A stretch of 64,000 nt of DNA from Paratrimastix pyriformis (Eukaryota > Preaxostyla > Paratrimastigidae), in NCBI GenBank assembly GCA_027972325.1, contig JAPMOS010000033.1, positions 186,001-250,000 on the forward strand, written 5' to 3'. How positions within the stretch are numbered: the first letter of the stretch is position 1; the number at the start of each line of letters is the position of its first letter. Positions 41,591 through 51,700 of this stretch are shown here, piece after piece. Both the position numbers and the translations under genes were made by a program. The notes under the pieces are model-generated. The model was not told the DNA's origin and searched no databases. It worked only from the letters and a program-made list of their open reading frames with translations.

Positions 41591-44290
41591 GGTGAGCAGG
41601 GACCCTGATGAGCTGGCTGCCGGCCAGGCGGCCCGGGCCAAGCACTACGAGGCCCTCAAGCGGCTGGCCTCCTGCCTGACGGGATATTTCGCCACCCGCA
41701 TCGCCGAGCTCAAGGCCCGCACACCGCGCCCCGCTCTCACCCAGCCAGCCACGCCGTCCATCCGTCCCATCCCATCCCATCCCATCCCATCCCATCCCAT
41801 CCATATATCCATCCATCCCATCCATATATCCATCCATCCCACCGACATCGCCATCGCCATCGCCATCGCCATCGCCATCGCCATCGCCATCGCCATCGCC
41901 ATCGCCATCGCCATCGCCATCGCCATCGACAGGTGTGCCTGCTCGTTGGTGGGCCCATCCTCTCGTTGGCCCATCGAGTGGAGGGGGGACGTCGCTTGAT
42001 GGATGGGCCCATCGCTCATCGGATCGTCGGATGGTGGGGTGGGTGGGTCGCTGGGGTGGCTGGCGTGGCGTGCCTTTGCGCCCGTGTGCAGCCGCTGATG
42101 CCCGTGCAGGGGCTGCTGCTGCTGGGCCACGGGAAGGCCGTCGCGGACCTGGTGGCCGAGGCGTACAAGCGCCACAGGGCCGACGAGGCCGCCGCCAGCC
42201 AGGCGCGCACCCCCGCAGACACCGACGCCGAGTTCCTCATCGAGGTCCGTCCCCACCCACCCCTGACCCCGCCTCCTGCTCCTGCCGGGGTCCCTGCCCA
42301 GGGACCTGCCCTTCCATGGGCGGCAAGAAGAGGAAGAGGAATGGCTTTCGCCCACCATGCCCCCATGCCCCCATGCCCCCATGGGCGGGAAGGAGAAGTA
42401 GTAGCCCGCCTGCTCAACCCGGTCGTGTGCTGCGATGCGATGCGATGCGATGTGCTGTGTTGTGCTGGGGCCTGATGGTGGCGGGCGGGCGGGCGGGCGG
42501 ACAGCTGTACAAGCTGCACCAGGAGGAGCCGGCCTTGGTGGGGGCCCGCCAGATGGAGGGCACGGCCCACTTCCTGGCCAACATCCTCGCCCGTCCGTCG
42601 CCGCCCCCCTGAGGCCCCCCACCTGCCCCCCACTCGGTCCCCGCTGGCGGGATCCATGGCGGATGTCCGGTGCATATTGGTGGGCTGACGGTGGGCTGAC
42701 GGTGGGCTGACGGTGGGCTGACGGTGGGCTGACGGTGGGCTGACGGTGGGCTGACGGTCGGCACCTGCGCAGAGGAGCCCAAGCGGGGCCTCCGGTCGGC
42801 CAACCAGCTGGCCCTCTTCACGGCCGTCTTCACGTACGCCTTCCCGCTGCTGCCCGCCAGCGGGCCCCTCCTCAAGTGGGTCGCGGCCGCCTACGCGGAC
42901 GGGGTCGACAAGGACACCGCCCACAAGTGGTCCGCCCCCGCCTCTGTCGCCCCTCCTCCCCTCCCCTCCCCTCCCCTCCCCTCCCCTCCCCTCCCCCTCC
43001 CCTCCCCTCCCCCTCCCCCCTCCCCTCCCCTCCCTCCCCTCCCCCCTCCCCTCCCCCTCCCCCTCCCCCTCCCCCTCCCCCTCCCCCTCCCCTCCCCCTC
43101 CCCCTCCCCCCTTGCCGCCCTCGGCGCCCCGTCCCCGGTTGCTCACCCGTGGGCTGCTGGGCACCCTGCGTGGGCGCAGCCTGGAGGGGATCATCGCCCA
43201 CGTGGCCGAGCAGTCGGGCCAGCTGGGCCGGCCGGGCATCGGCCCCGAGGCCCACCTGATCCCGGCCCTGCGCAGCCGCGAGCGGGGCCTCGAGGCCACC
43301 CTCTACGGCAAGGTGCGGGCCGCCCTGGAGGGCGCCAAGGAGCGCCCCGCCAAGAAGAAGGCTGCCCCCGCCAAGAAGGTGCGTTCCTCCTCCTCGCCAC
43401 CCGGCCCTTCTGTCGGTCCCTTCGGCTCATCGCCGCCCTCTGGCCGCCGCACCCCCTCGCCACCCCCCGACGCAGGGCGCCAAGGAGGGCAAGGACGCCA
43501 AGAAGGCCGCGGCCCCCACCGCCCCGGGGCCTGCCGCCGCCGAGGGCGAGGAGACCCCCGGCCCCAAGCCCATCGAGCCTGATCACGAGCCTGAGGCGGC
43601 CCCGGTGGCGCCCAGCCCCGCCCGCAGCGAGGCCTCGGCCAAGGCGCCGCCCACCCCGCGCTCGGTCCTCGACGAGGACGAAGAGGAGGTCCGCATCCCC
43701 ATCATCATCTTCCTCCTCCTCGTCTTCCTCGTGGCCCATCCCATCCGGGTCTTTGATTGGCCCCTCTGTGTCCCCCACCCCCCCCCCCCCCCCCCTCGTC
43801 CCCGCAGCCGCCTGTGCCCATCTCGGCTGCCCGCAAGCTGGCCCAGCAGCGGCGGGCGGGCGCCGAGGCCTCGGAGAGCGCCGCCTTGCGCCTGGAGATG
43901 GTCGAGACGCCCGCCTCGGCCAAGGCCGCCCCCGCCAGCCCGCCGCCCGCCTCGCCGGCCTCGTCCGAGCAGCGCGTGTCGCCCCGCAAGCGGACCCCCG
44001 AGAGCCCCCTGCCCGCCCGGTCGTCCTCGTCCTCGGGCTGGGTGAGCAGGCGCGCCCGCCGCGAGGAGCCCAAGTCGGCGGGCGGCAAGGCCTCCCCCGC
44101 CAGTGAGGAGGAGGAGCCCCGGGAGGAACCCTTCGGGGACATGCCCCCCAAGGAGGCCTCTCCCGAGGCCGAGACCCAGGAGGAAGGCGATGGGCCGGCC
44201 GTCTCTCCGTCCCCGGCTGTGCTCTCCAAGGGGCCTCGAGGGAGAAGGGGTACGGTGGAGTCTCCGCCTGCCCTTTCCCCCGACCTGTGA
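35696..44290 (+). CDS. STAG: Cohesin subunit SCC3/STAG (SA) family
   Basis: HEAT-repeat subunit of cohesin, nuclear, binding SCC1/RAD21. The tiny first exon MPSRK (ATG 35696) joins through a GTCTG intron to ASKKKAPSAKGEKAEKSKK and a long Asp/Glu-Lys domain. The STAG core follows: VKSVLAAYQKNSRLALVDII with NFLVESSGF, PLGKKVRPFLSTFNLFWTK, EAHKVGVLYDETLMPTLADW and RPFRHTATLASYGVLNGLC. The diagnostic block is RDTAAEIRRDSMQAMLGWIT, LPAYFLHDSYIKYLGWQLND and VRELAADGLIELLSRDQFAG. Then RIAAGLFLADWVDI, YEVFSRALTEGLPDLLHKYA, TNTELLLKRLRHLLAAVPL, VRHATLVCFFILTWSL, and a basic/acidic tail ending SPPALSPDL (TGA 44288-44290). About 25 short exons. Introns hold many private repeats (separate entries). Human STAG1 shows the same order of motifs. 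Fine exon limits after 39 kb are approximate. Confidence 0.88.
40013..40133 (+). repeat. Telomere-like (GGGTT/GGGGTT)n tract in an SCC3 intron
   Basis: 120 bp made only of GGGTT and GGGGTT units (roughly equal numbers, irregular order), G-rich on the sense strand. It lies between the exon ending in the DRPILTEK region and the exon starting AVRHATLVCFF near 40189. The sequence resembles ciliate-type telomere repeats but is interstitial. Confidence 0.9.
41312..41515 (+). repeat. (CCTGCCCCCGT)n minisatellite in an SCC3 intron
   Basis: About 18 copies of a 10-11-bp unit, CCTGCCCC(C)GT, followed by CCGTC variants and, at 41549-41587, a (CTGG)n run. It lies between exons ending PHLLDLPHRRRK and starting near 41590 (SRDPDELAAGQAARAK). 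Confidence 0.88.
41762..41931 (+). repeat. (CATCC)n then (CGCCAT)n repeats in an SCC3 intron
   Basis: Tandem CCCAT and CATCC units to about 41840, then about 14 copies of CGCCAT (41846-41928). The intron ends near 42090, before LMPVQGLLLLGHGKAVADLV. Confidence 0.85.
42683..42756 (+). repeat. (GGTGGGCTGAC)n 11-bp tandem repeat in an SCC3 intron
   Basis: About seven near-perfect copies of an 11-bp unit, immediately 5' of the acceptor near 42771 (exon EEPKRGLRSANQLALF). Each unit contains CTGAC, which resembles a branch-point sequence. Confidence 0.85.
42952..43110 (+). repeat. (CCCCT)n / (CTCCCC)n tract in an SCC3 intron
   Basis: About 160 bp of pure C/T repeat on the sense strand, between exons ADGVDKDTAHK and RGLLGTLRGRSLEGII. 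Confidence 0.9.
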
Positions 44291-44384
44291 CATCCTGAGC
44301 CTGACATAGCAGACCCACAATCATTTGTAGATGTACATGACCGATCTTCAACATCGATCAAACAAACAAGAAAGAGACAAATTT

Positions 44385-44900
44385 TTAGAAAGGGAGTGGA
44401 CACTCAACGCGTGGTGAAAGTGCAGCCACCGATGACGGCATGTAATATTGTGGCATTTTTGAAGTGACCGTCCACACTGTTGGCGGGGGAGGGCCGATCG
44501 TCATGCAGTTACGGTATTGGAGTTGCCATTGCCCGTGGATCACACTTTGGAGTCCGTTGTGTTGGGAAGGAACAAAACCGTCACCCAATCTAATCGCCGG
44601 AGAAGGTCTCGTCGGAGAGCATCCAGAAGGAAGAGGGGGGGGCGAGTTAGGGGGAAACTGCGCACTTGTGGGAGCGACAAGCTCGAGTGGTCTCCCAAAT
44701 CGATCCGGTCTCAATTTGTGGGTGGGCGTGGCCATCAAAGGATCCACCAGAATTGCGTTTGCAATGGTGCCGAAGAGGAAAAACCAAACTAAACACATGG
44801 CGGGGTCCACCATGCTGGGCTGCGGGGCTGCGACCTCAAATTTGACATGAACAACAGAGTGAGAATCCCCCCATTCGGTCGTATACCCTTGTTGGCACAT
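44385..44900 (-). CDS. Possible small secreted or membrane-anchored protein
   Basis: An uninterrupted minus-strand ORF of about 172 codons in AT-richer DNA. Its most likely start is the ATG giving MVDPAMCLVWFFLFGTIANA (about 44814), a signal-peptide or anchor-like segment; an in-frame ATG also exists at 44898-44900. The rest reads LMATPTHKLRPDRFGRPLEL, SGCSPTRPSPAIRLGDGFVP and VIHGQWQLQYRN, ending RVECPLPF. A short intron near 44480 (donor in GTAACTGC, acceptor CAACAG) would give another C terminus. No family is recognised. If the upstream ATG is used, only 4 bp separate it from the aminotransferase start; if the later one is used, 90 bp. Confidence 0.4.
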   Translation of the reverse strand: MCQQGYTTEWGDSHSVVHVKFEVAAPQPSMVDPAMCLVWFFLFGTIANAILVDPLMATPTHKLRPDRFGRPLELVAPTSAQFPPNSPPPLPSGCSPTRPSPAIRLGDGFVPSQHNGLQSVIHGQWQLQYRNCMTIGPPPPTVWTVTSKMPQYYMPSSVAALSPRVECPLPF

Positions 44901-44904
44901 CACG

Positions 44905-47900
44905 ATGCAAGCCCACCCGCTCCTCGATCGTCTCCGCTCCGATCTGATCGGTCACGATGCTTCATTTAAGACTCCATTTGGGGATCGATGTATGCTTTAT
45001 TGCGATTTTGCCGCCACCGGCCGTCCTGTGGGCCTCATTGAAAAAATGATCAGTGAGGAAGTGCTGCCCTTCTACGCAAACACGGTTCGTTTGAGCGATA
45101 TTATTGGTTCTTTTGAGAGATATCATATCTGCTTTTTTCTTCCCGATCAGCACACTGTTGCTTCTCACACTGGCGGTGCCACCACTGCGGCCCGTGAGCA
45201 GGCGCGCGAATGCATCCGTCAATGCGTTCATGCCACCAAGTCTGTTGCTGTTCTTTCTATGTCCCCCTCACGACTCCTCGCCGTAGGTCCGACCATGCGG
45301 TCATCTTCTGCGGGAGCGGGGTCACTGGATGTGTGAACCGAATGATTGATGTGCTCCAACTCCGTCGCAACCAGCACACTCACAAGCACTGTGAAGAGGA
45401 GGTTGAATGTGTTATTTTCCTTGGGTCTGTTCACACCATTCGACTTGTCAATCTGATTGACGTCGCTTTTTCTCCCCAGCGGTTACGAGCATCACAGCAA
45501 CTTGTCTGTCATTGTACCCCAAATTTCGTCTGATTAATTTCGTCCCCAGGCTGCCGTGGCGTGAGTCGATCGCCAAGGTGGTCGAGATCGATCTGACCTC
45601 TGAGGGTCGGATCGACATGGACCAGCTCGAGCGGGTCCGATTCCGCGCCCTTTCTTTGGGTTCCTCTGTCTCAACACCCTCTCTCTCTCTCTCTCTCTCG
45701 CCTCTCGTCTGGTCCTGTTTTGCCGGCGCCTTGTCGGACCGCTGGTGATGGTGATGATGGTGGTGGTGCAGGAGCTCGTCCGGTACGCGAAGGTGGGCAT
45801 GAAGATCGGCAGCTTCTCGGCGGGCTCCAACGTGACGGGCGTGGTCACCGACACGGCCGCCGTGACCCGGGTGCTGCACCGCCACGGGGCCCTGGCCTTC
45901 TTCGACTACGCGGCCGCGGGGCCCTACCTCGACATCAACATGGGCGCCGACGACGCCGAGTTCTTCCCGGCCCCGGCCCCGCCCCCATCGCCCTCTGCGG
46001 GCGCTGGGCCCATGGGCGACGGCTGCGCGGGGGCCTCGGGCCCCGCCCGGGCCTCCGTTTGCACCACCTGCAGCGGCGGGGCGGCCCCCAAGAAGGAGCT
46101 GCCCCCGCCCCCCTCGGGCCTCGATGCCCGTCCGTCCCCCCGCCCTTACACATCCCCCCCACCTCCCCGTACAGCCCCACCCATCCTCGCATCCCGGGCT
46201 CACCGGCCATGCCCCCCCACGTCCTCTCTGGCAGCCGCCTGGGTGCACGAGCCGGACTTTGCGCGATGTCCCTACCCCGACGCGGTCTTCGTGTCGACCC
46301 ACAAGTTCATCGGGGGCCCGGGCACCCCCGGGGTGCTGGTGGCCCACCAGCGGGTCTTCATGAACACCGTCCCGGCCCAGGTCGGGGGCGGCACGGTGCT
46401 CTACGTGACCAAGGCGGGCCACGTCTTCAACCGGAACATCGAGCACCGCGAGGAGGGCGGCACCCCCGAGATCATCGGCTCCATCCGCGGTCCGCCCGCC
46501 CCGCCGCCACACAGCCTGCCTGCCTGTCTGCCACCATGCCAGGTGGTGGTGGTGGTGGTGGTGGTGGTGACCGCTCTCTGACCTCGGGATGATCTCTGGC
46601 GGCTCGGGTGGGCGGCATGGGGCATGGGCTTTGGGCCGAGCAGCGGGGCTGGCCTTCCGGCTGAAGGAGCTCATCGGCACGCAGACCATCCAGAGCCGTG
46701 AGGAGGCCGCCCTGCGCCAGGCGTGGGCCGTCTGGCAGCCGCACCCCCGCCTGCAGCTGCTGGGCCCCCAGGAGCCCCACGGGCGCCTGTCCATCGTGGC
46801 CTTCATCATGCGGCTGCCCTTCGGCCAGGCCCCGGCCACGGTCCCGCCCCAGCCCACCGTCTGCTACCTGCACCACAACTTCATCGTCGTCCTGCTCAAC
46901 GGTCCGCCCCGCCCCGCCGCCATGGCGGCCCCACCCCGGCCCGGTCTTTTCTGGCGACCGTGGGCTAACCTCCTCCTCAACTGGCGGCTTGGGTCGGGTG
47001 CGGGCCGGGGCGGTGGCGCGCAGACCTGTTCGGGATCCAGGCCCGGTCGGGCTGCGCCTGTGCGGGCGTCTACGCGCACCACCTGCTGCAGATCGCCCAG
47101 CCCACGGCCGAGGCGCTGCAGAACATTGTCGTCTCGGGCTTCGACGCTCACCCCGGCTGGGCGCGCCTCTCGCTGCACTACCACATGGCCGCCGACGAGG
47201 TGGCCTTCCTCATCCGGGCCGTGGCCTGGATCGCCACCCACGGCTGGAAGCTGCTGCCCCTGTACCACTTCGCCGCCCGGGACGGCCTCTGGCGCTACTC
47301 GGGCCTCCACACGGCCGCCGTCCGTCATGACCTCGCCCTCTGACTTGCCTGCCTTTGCCTGATTGTCTGCCTGGTTGGGGAGGAACCGAGGGAGCGGGGA
47401 GTTGAGGACCTGCCTTCGGCCGGCCTCATATGCTGACCCGTGCGTCTGCGCCCCCCCCTGCGCTGTCCGCCCAGCCCATCGGCGGCCCTGACGCGGCCCT
47501 GGCCGAGCAGCTGGGGCAGCCCTTCGCCCGTGCGCCGGTGACCCTGCTGGACGACTTCGCGGCCGCCATCGGGGCCCTGGCCGCCGACAAGCCGGCCCCG
47601 GCCCGCGCCCCCTGCGTCCCCTGCGCCTCGGCCTCCGACCGGGCCGCCACCCGCGAGGGCTACTTCGCCCAGGCCGACCGGCTGGTGGCCTTCCTAGTGG
47701 GCCACGCGGACGCCATCCAGCTGACGGGCCCCCAGCGGTGCCCCCTGCCGGCCGCCTTCGAGGAGCTGCGCTGGTTCGCCCTGCCCCAGGACGGCCTCCA
47801 CCTGCTGGGCCAGCTGCGGGCCGGGGCGGCCGTGCTCACCCACCAGAAGCGCTTCACGACCCCCTTCGGGCTGCCCCCGCAGGGCTCCCTGGAGGAGGAT

Positions 47901-47918
47901 GTCCGCATGGGGTACTAA
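44905..47918 (+). CDS. Class V aminotransferase / cysteine-desulfurase-like PLP enzyme
   Basis: PLP-dependent enzyme of the class V aminotransferase fold (cysteine desulfurase, selenocysteine lyase and relatives). ATG 44905: MQAHPLLDRLRSDLIGHDAS, then LYCDFAATGRPVGLIEKMI, VASHTGGATTAAREQARECI and DHAVIFCGSGVTGCVNRMID. The intron-split family motif GYEHHSNL and LPWRESIAKVVEIDL follows, then SFSAGSNVTGVVTD, LAFFDYAAAGPYLDINMG (cofactor-binding Asp) and FVSTHKFIGGPGTPGVLV, whose Lys should bind PLP. After VLYVTKAGHVFNRNIEHREE the C-terminal part has DLFGIQARSGCACAGVYAHH, a possible sulfur-handling Cys pair, and HPGWARLSLHYHMAADEVAF. A final Ala-rich exon ends EEDVRMGY at TAA 47916-47918. About ten exons; the PAPAPPPSPSAGAG insert near 45975 may be an intron. 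This matches the long-form eukaryotic subfamily of unknown substrate. Confidence 0.87.
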
Positions 47919-47992
47919 ACCCGCATGGGGTACTAAACCCGCATGGGGTACTAAACCCGCATGGGGTACTAAACCCGCATGGGGTACTAAAC
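47903..47992 (+). repeat. Five 18-bp tandem repeats spanning a stop codon
   Basis: Five perfect copies of CCGCATGGGGTACTAAAC. The first contains the stop codon of the aminotransferase gene (47916-47918). Because the unit is 18 bp, each copy supplies an in-frame TAA. Confidence 0.96.
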
Positions 47993-48780
47993 CCCATCCA
48001 TCCTCTCCTGGCCCCCTTGTATTATCATCCTGGGGGGGTGCGCCCTCCCCCCCATCCGGTTTTCTGGTTGCGGGGGCAGTTTCGCTTCGGGCCGCCCCCC
48101 GCCGCTCTCCTCCCCCTCCTCCTCCTTCCCCCCGTGCACCGCAAGGGCCGGCGTGAATCATTTTCGGCGGTTTATTCTCGTTGTTTCCCATCTCCCCCCT
48201 TCTTCCTCGACCCTCGTGTGCCACTCGTGTCGGCTTGCCGGACTCTCCTCTCGTCTGTCCTGCTGACCCATCCGCGCGCCTTGTGCCGCGAAGAGAGCCT
48301 CGCCAGAGCAGCCTCTGGGGGTGTTTGGTTTTGGGCAAGCGGCGCCAGTCAGTCAGTTCGACCCAAGTCTCGAGGACCCCTCGCCTGCAAGGCACAAACG
48401 ACAGGAGGACTATTCGGTTGCAGTCTCTTGGCCGGCCCGGTATATACTGGGTATGCGGGGCAGGGATTTGGTCAGCCTGGTTTAACTGGTTGAGCTCAAT
48501 CATGGGTCGTCGGCCGGACGCACTGAATCGATTAAATTGGGGTTTGAGGTCGAAGAAGACGGGTCCGGCCGATGGAGCCATCGGGGTGGGGCTTCTGATG
48601 CCGGCGCTGGTGATGGGCAGCACAACGTCGAGTAGCACAAACCCGCGCCGATCACGGGGGGCCTCCGCGGACCCGCGCGATCGGGGCAGGATCGGCTCCG
48701 GATTGTTGTTGTGCTGCCCATCCACTCGAGGGCGCCCGCAACATGGAAAATAATTCAGGGCATTCAGGGCTCGCCCTTGA
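47993..48780. other. Convergent intergenic region, open on both strands
   Basis: About 790 bp between the aminotransferase repeat and the stop of the large unknown minus-strand gene. It is less GC-rich than its flanks. The minus strand stays open throughout (SAGPVFFDLKPQFNRFSASG; LETWVELTDWRRLPKT), and the plus strand also has a 190-codon ORF. Codon texture is ambiguous, so I call no gene. An unrecognised gene or long 3' leader is possible. Confidence 0.35.
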
Positions 48781-51700
48781 TCATCGGACGCGACGGGACG
48801 CCGAGGGTGGGGTGAGAGGGGTCTCTTTGCCCAACGAAGAGGACCCCGAGCTGCGTGAGTTGCCGGATGACGAGGATCGGAGGAGCTCAGGTGGCCCGCC
48901 AGCGTGCGAGTGGGTGGTGGGCGCTGGTGGGAGGGGCCCGGGCGGTGTGGTTGAAGTTGCGGAAAGGGGAGGGGTTGGCGTGGAAAAGGCGGAACAAAGG
49001 ACTGAAAGGGCTGGGGGAAGAGCAGGCGGGGTGGCCGTGGGGGTGGCGAGGGTGGTGAGAGGGGCCGAGGGTGTTGCGGGGGTTGTGAGAGGGGCCGAGG
49101 GGGAGAATGGGAGCGGTCGTCCCACCAGAGACGGCGCCTGCCGGAGGGGGACGGGCGAGCCGCCGGATGGCAGGCTGAGAGCGGGCGACGGGGGTGGCGG
49201 GAGTGGGGGTGGCGGGAGTGGGGGTGGCGGGAGAGGGGGCGGTGAGGGCCCCTCGCCGCAAAGGACGGGGAGGGGGTCTCCCTGGCGGTCGGTGCCGAGG
49301 CCGTAGAAGAGCACCGGGTCCTGTTCGAGGGTCTCGCCCAAGTCGGCCAGACTGACGACCCCCTGGGCGGCGTATCGGCCGGGGCCGTTCGGAAAGGGCC
49401 GCTGTGGAAGGGGACACAGAAGAGATGAGAGCGTGTGAGGAGGGGCCAAATCACGACCATGGTCGGCAAGGAGATGGACCGAGGCGAGGATGGGCGGGGG
49501 GCGGACCATGCTGTAGACGAACGCCTGGCCCAGCTCGCACTCGGTCAGCTGGGCAGCAACCGCAGCGGCAGTGGCTGGCGTGGGGGCAGTTGCGATTGCC
49601 GTTGCGGTCGCCGGTTCGGGGGTTGCGGTGGCCACTCGGAGGGGGGCCGTTAGGGTGGGCGGGATCATGACGCCCAGCAGGGGTTTGTGGGGCAGGGCCA
49701 AGGGGGGGGGGCAGTGGGATCTGGGAGCCCAGGGACGCGAAGACGGGCTGCAGGGGTGGCAGCCGGTGGGCGGGGCCGGCGACGTACTCCTCGTACTGGG
49801 CGGCCGGCAGCGGGTTGGTGTCGAGGGCGCACCCCTGGATCAGCAGCAGGCTCCGCTGGGCGTGCAGCTGGCGGACCCGGTCCCGCAGCTCGCGCATCTC
49901 GAACCCCGGCTGCCACGCGCCGTCCCGACCGGCAGCTGGCGGGGCCGACCCGAGAGAGGAGACGATCAGATGAGCAGAAGGCGGGGCGGCACCCACAACG
50001 GCAAACGCGGGGTAGGGGCTGGACGACAGACGATGGGATGGGGCCCCCGGGCAGCGGAGGTATGGGCCGTCGAGGTGACCCTCCGCGTAAACGATGACGT
50101 ACTCGTAGTAGGGGCTCTGGGCCACCCGGGCCGCCAGATGGTCGAAGAGGGACGTCACTTGGCTGACGTGGGGTGGGCCCCCGTTCCACTGGTGGCCCAT
50201 GTTGTAGATGGTGGTCTTGGCGCAGTACCGGCTCTTCACGGCGACATCGTTGAGCGGGGCGTACTCGACGAAAACCCGCCGCAGCCCGTCGGCAATCGAG
50301 TCCTGCGTTGTGGGGGGCAGCTCGGCCCCCACGCGCGGGAAGGCCGCCATCATGGTCGAGACGGTGCCCAGATGCAGACTGCACGACAGGAGCACCCCAC
50401 GGGCAGTGAGCGCGTCGTCAGAAAACCATCCCATTGATGGCGGGGGTGGAGATCGGGCAAGTGAAGGGGACAGACATGACGATGCGCAGGTGGATGGCGT
50501 CGTGAGTAGTGAGCCCAGGGGCAACCTCCTGGCCGCGGGCCTTCTCCTTGTAGGTGGACATGCGCCACAGGGGGAACGGGCTGGGCATGGGGACGGGCTT
50601 CATCAGGGCAAAGTTCGCGTGTTCGGAGCGCACGGTGCACCTGTAGAATCCCGGAGTGGTGCAGGGGGCCCACAGGGATTCCAGCAAGCGCCGAACGGGC
50701 ATCCGGGCCACGACCGTCTCGGGGATGGGCCCGTCCGGGCCGGGCCCCGGGTCGGGCAGACTCTGGACGACAAAGCGCTCGTATCGCTGCAGGGTCTGGA
50801 TGCACTTCTCGTCGGTCTCTTCGATGACCATGCCGGCATCATCAGCGGTCATGCCTGCAAGCTCGGCCCCCTCGATGACCATCGGGTCGGCCCCCTCGAC
50901 GGCCATCGGGTCGGCCCCCATGAGGGCCAAGGAGTCGGCCCCCACGATGGGCAGGGGGTCGGCCCCCACGATGGGCAGGGGGTCGGCCCCCACGATGGGC
51001 AGGGGGTCGGCCCCCACGATGGGATCGGCCCCACCGACGGGACCCATTTCGGCGACGGCGAGAGCTTGGACGATCAGAGGCCGGCGATGGTCAAGCACCC
51101 GGCGCCAGTGGGAGCGGTCGGCCTCGTCGAGCAGGGCCAGCCGAGCCATCAAGGTCGGGCAGTGGCGCCAGAAGAAGGCCCGGCTGAGCGGCACGTCGGG
51201 GGAGCGCAGGTTGAATGAGACGAGATCCTCGTTCCTTGCGGTGAGGGTGGGCTTTCCGTCGTTGGTGTCATGGTCCTCGCACTCGTCGTCCTCGTCATCG
51301 GTCGTCATATCCTCGGCCTCGTCATCGGAGGGAACCGGTGAGGGAGCCGGTGTGGCGGGTTGGACAGGTATCGGGGTGTTGGGGTTTACTATGGAGGGTC
51401 GAGTGTTCTCCTGCTGGGAAGACGGCTCGGTCGATCCGTGATGGGCGACAATCTGCAGATCCCAAGCTGGGTCCTCGACGCGGGCGATGTGGCGTATGTA
51501 TTGGGCTGTCTCAGGGTGAAGCAAGGTGGGGGTGGCGCTGGGGCCAAGCCTCGCCACGACCGCCTGGGGACCCAGCCAGAAAACCTTGTGCCCTGGGTAC
51601 TTCTTGGACGCCTCGCAGACTGGCGTCGCAAAATGGTGGAAACGTAAGCGAGGGGCAATGAGGAAAGGCGCGCGCAGAGGCACAAGGGGGCAGGAGGCCG

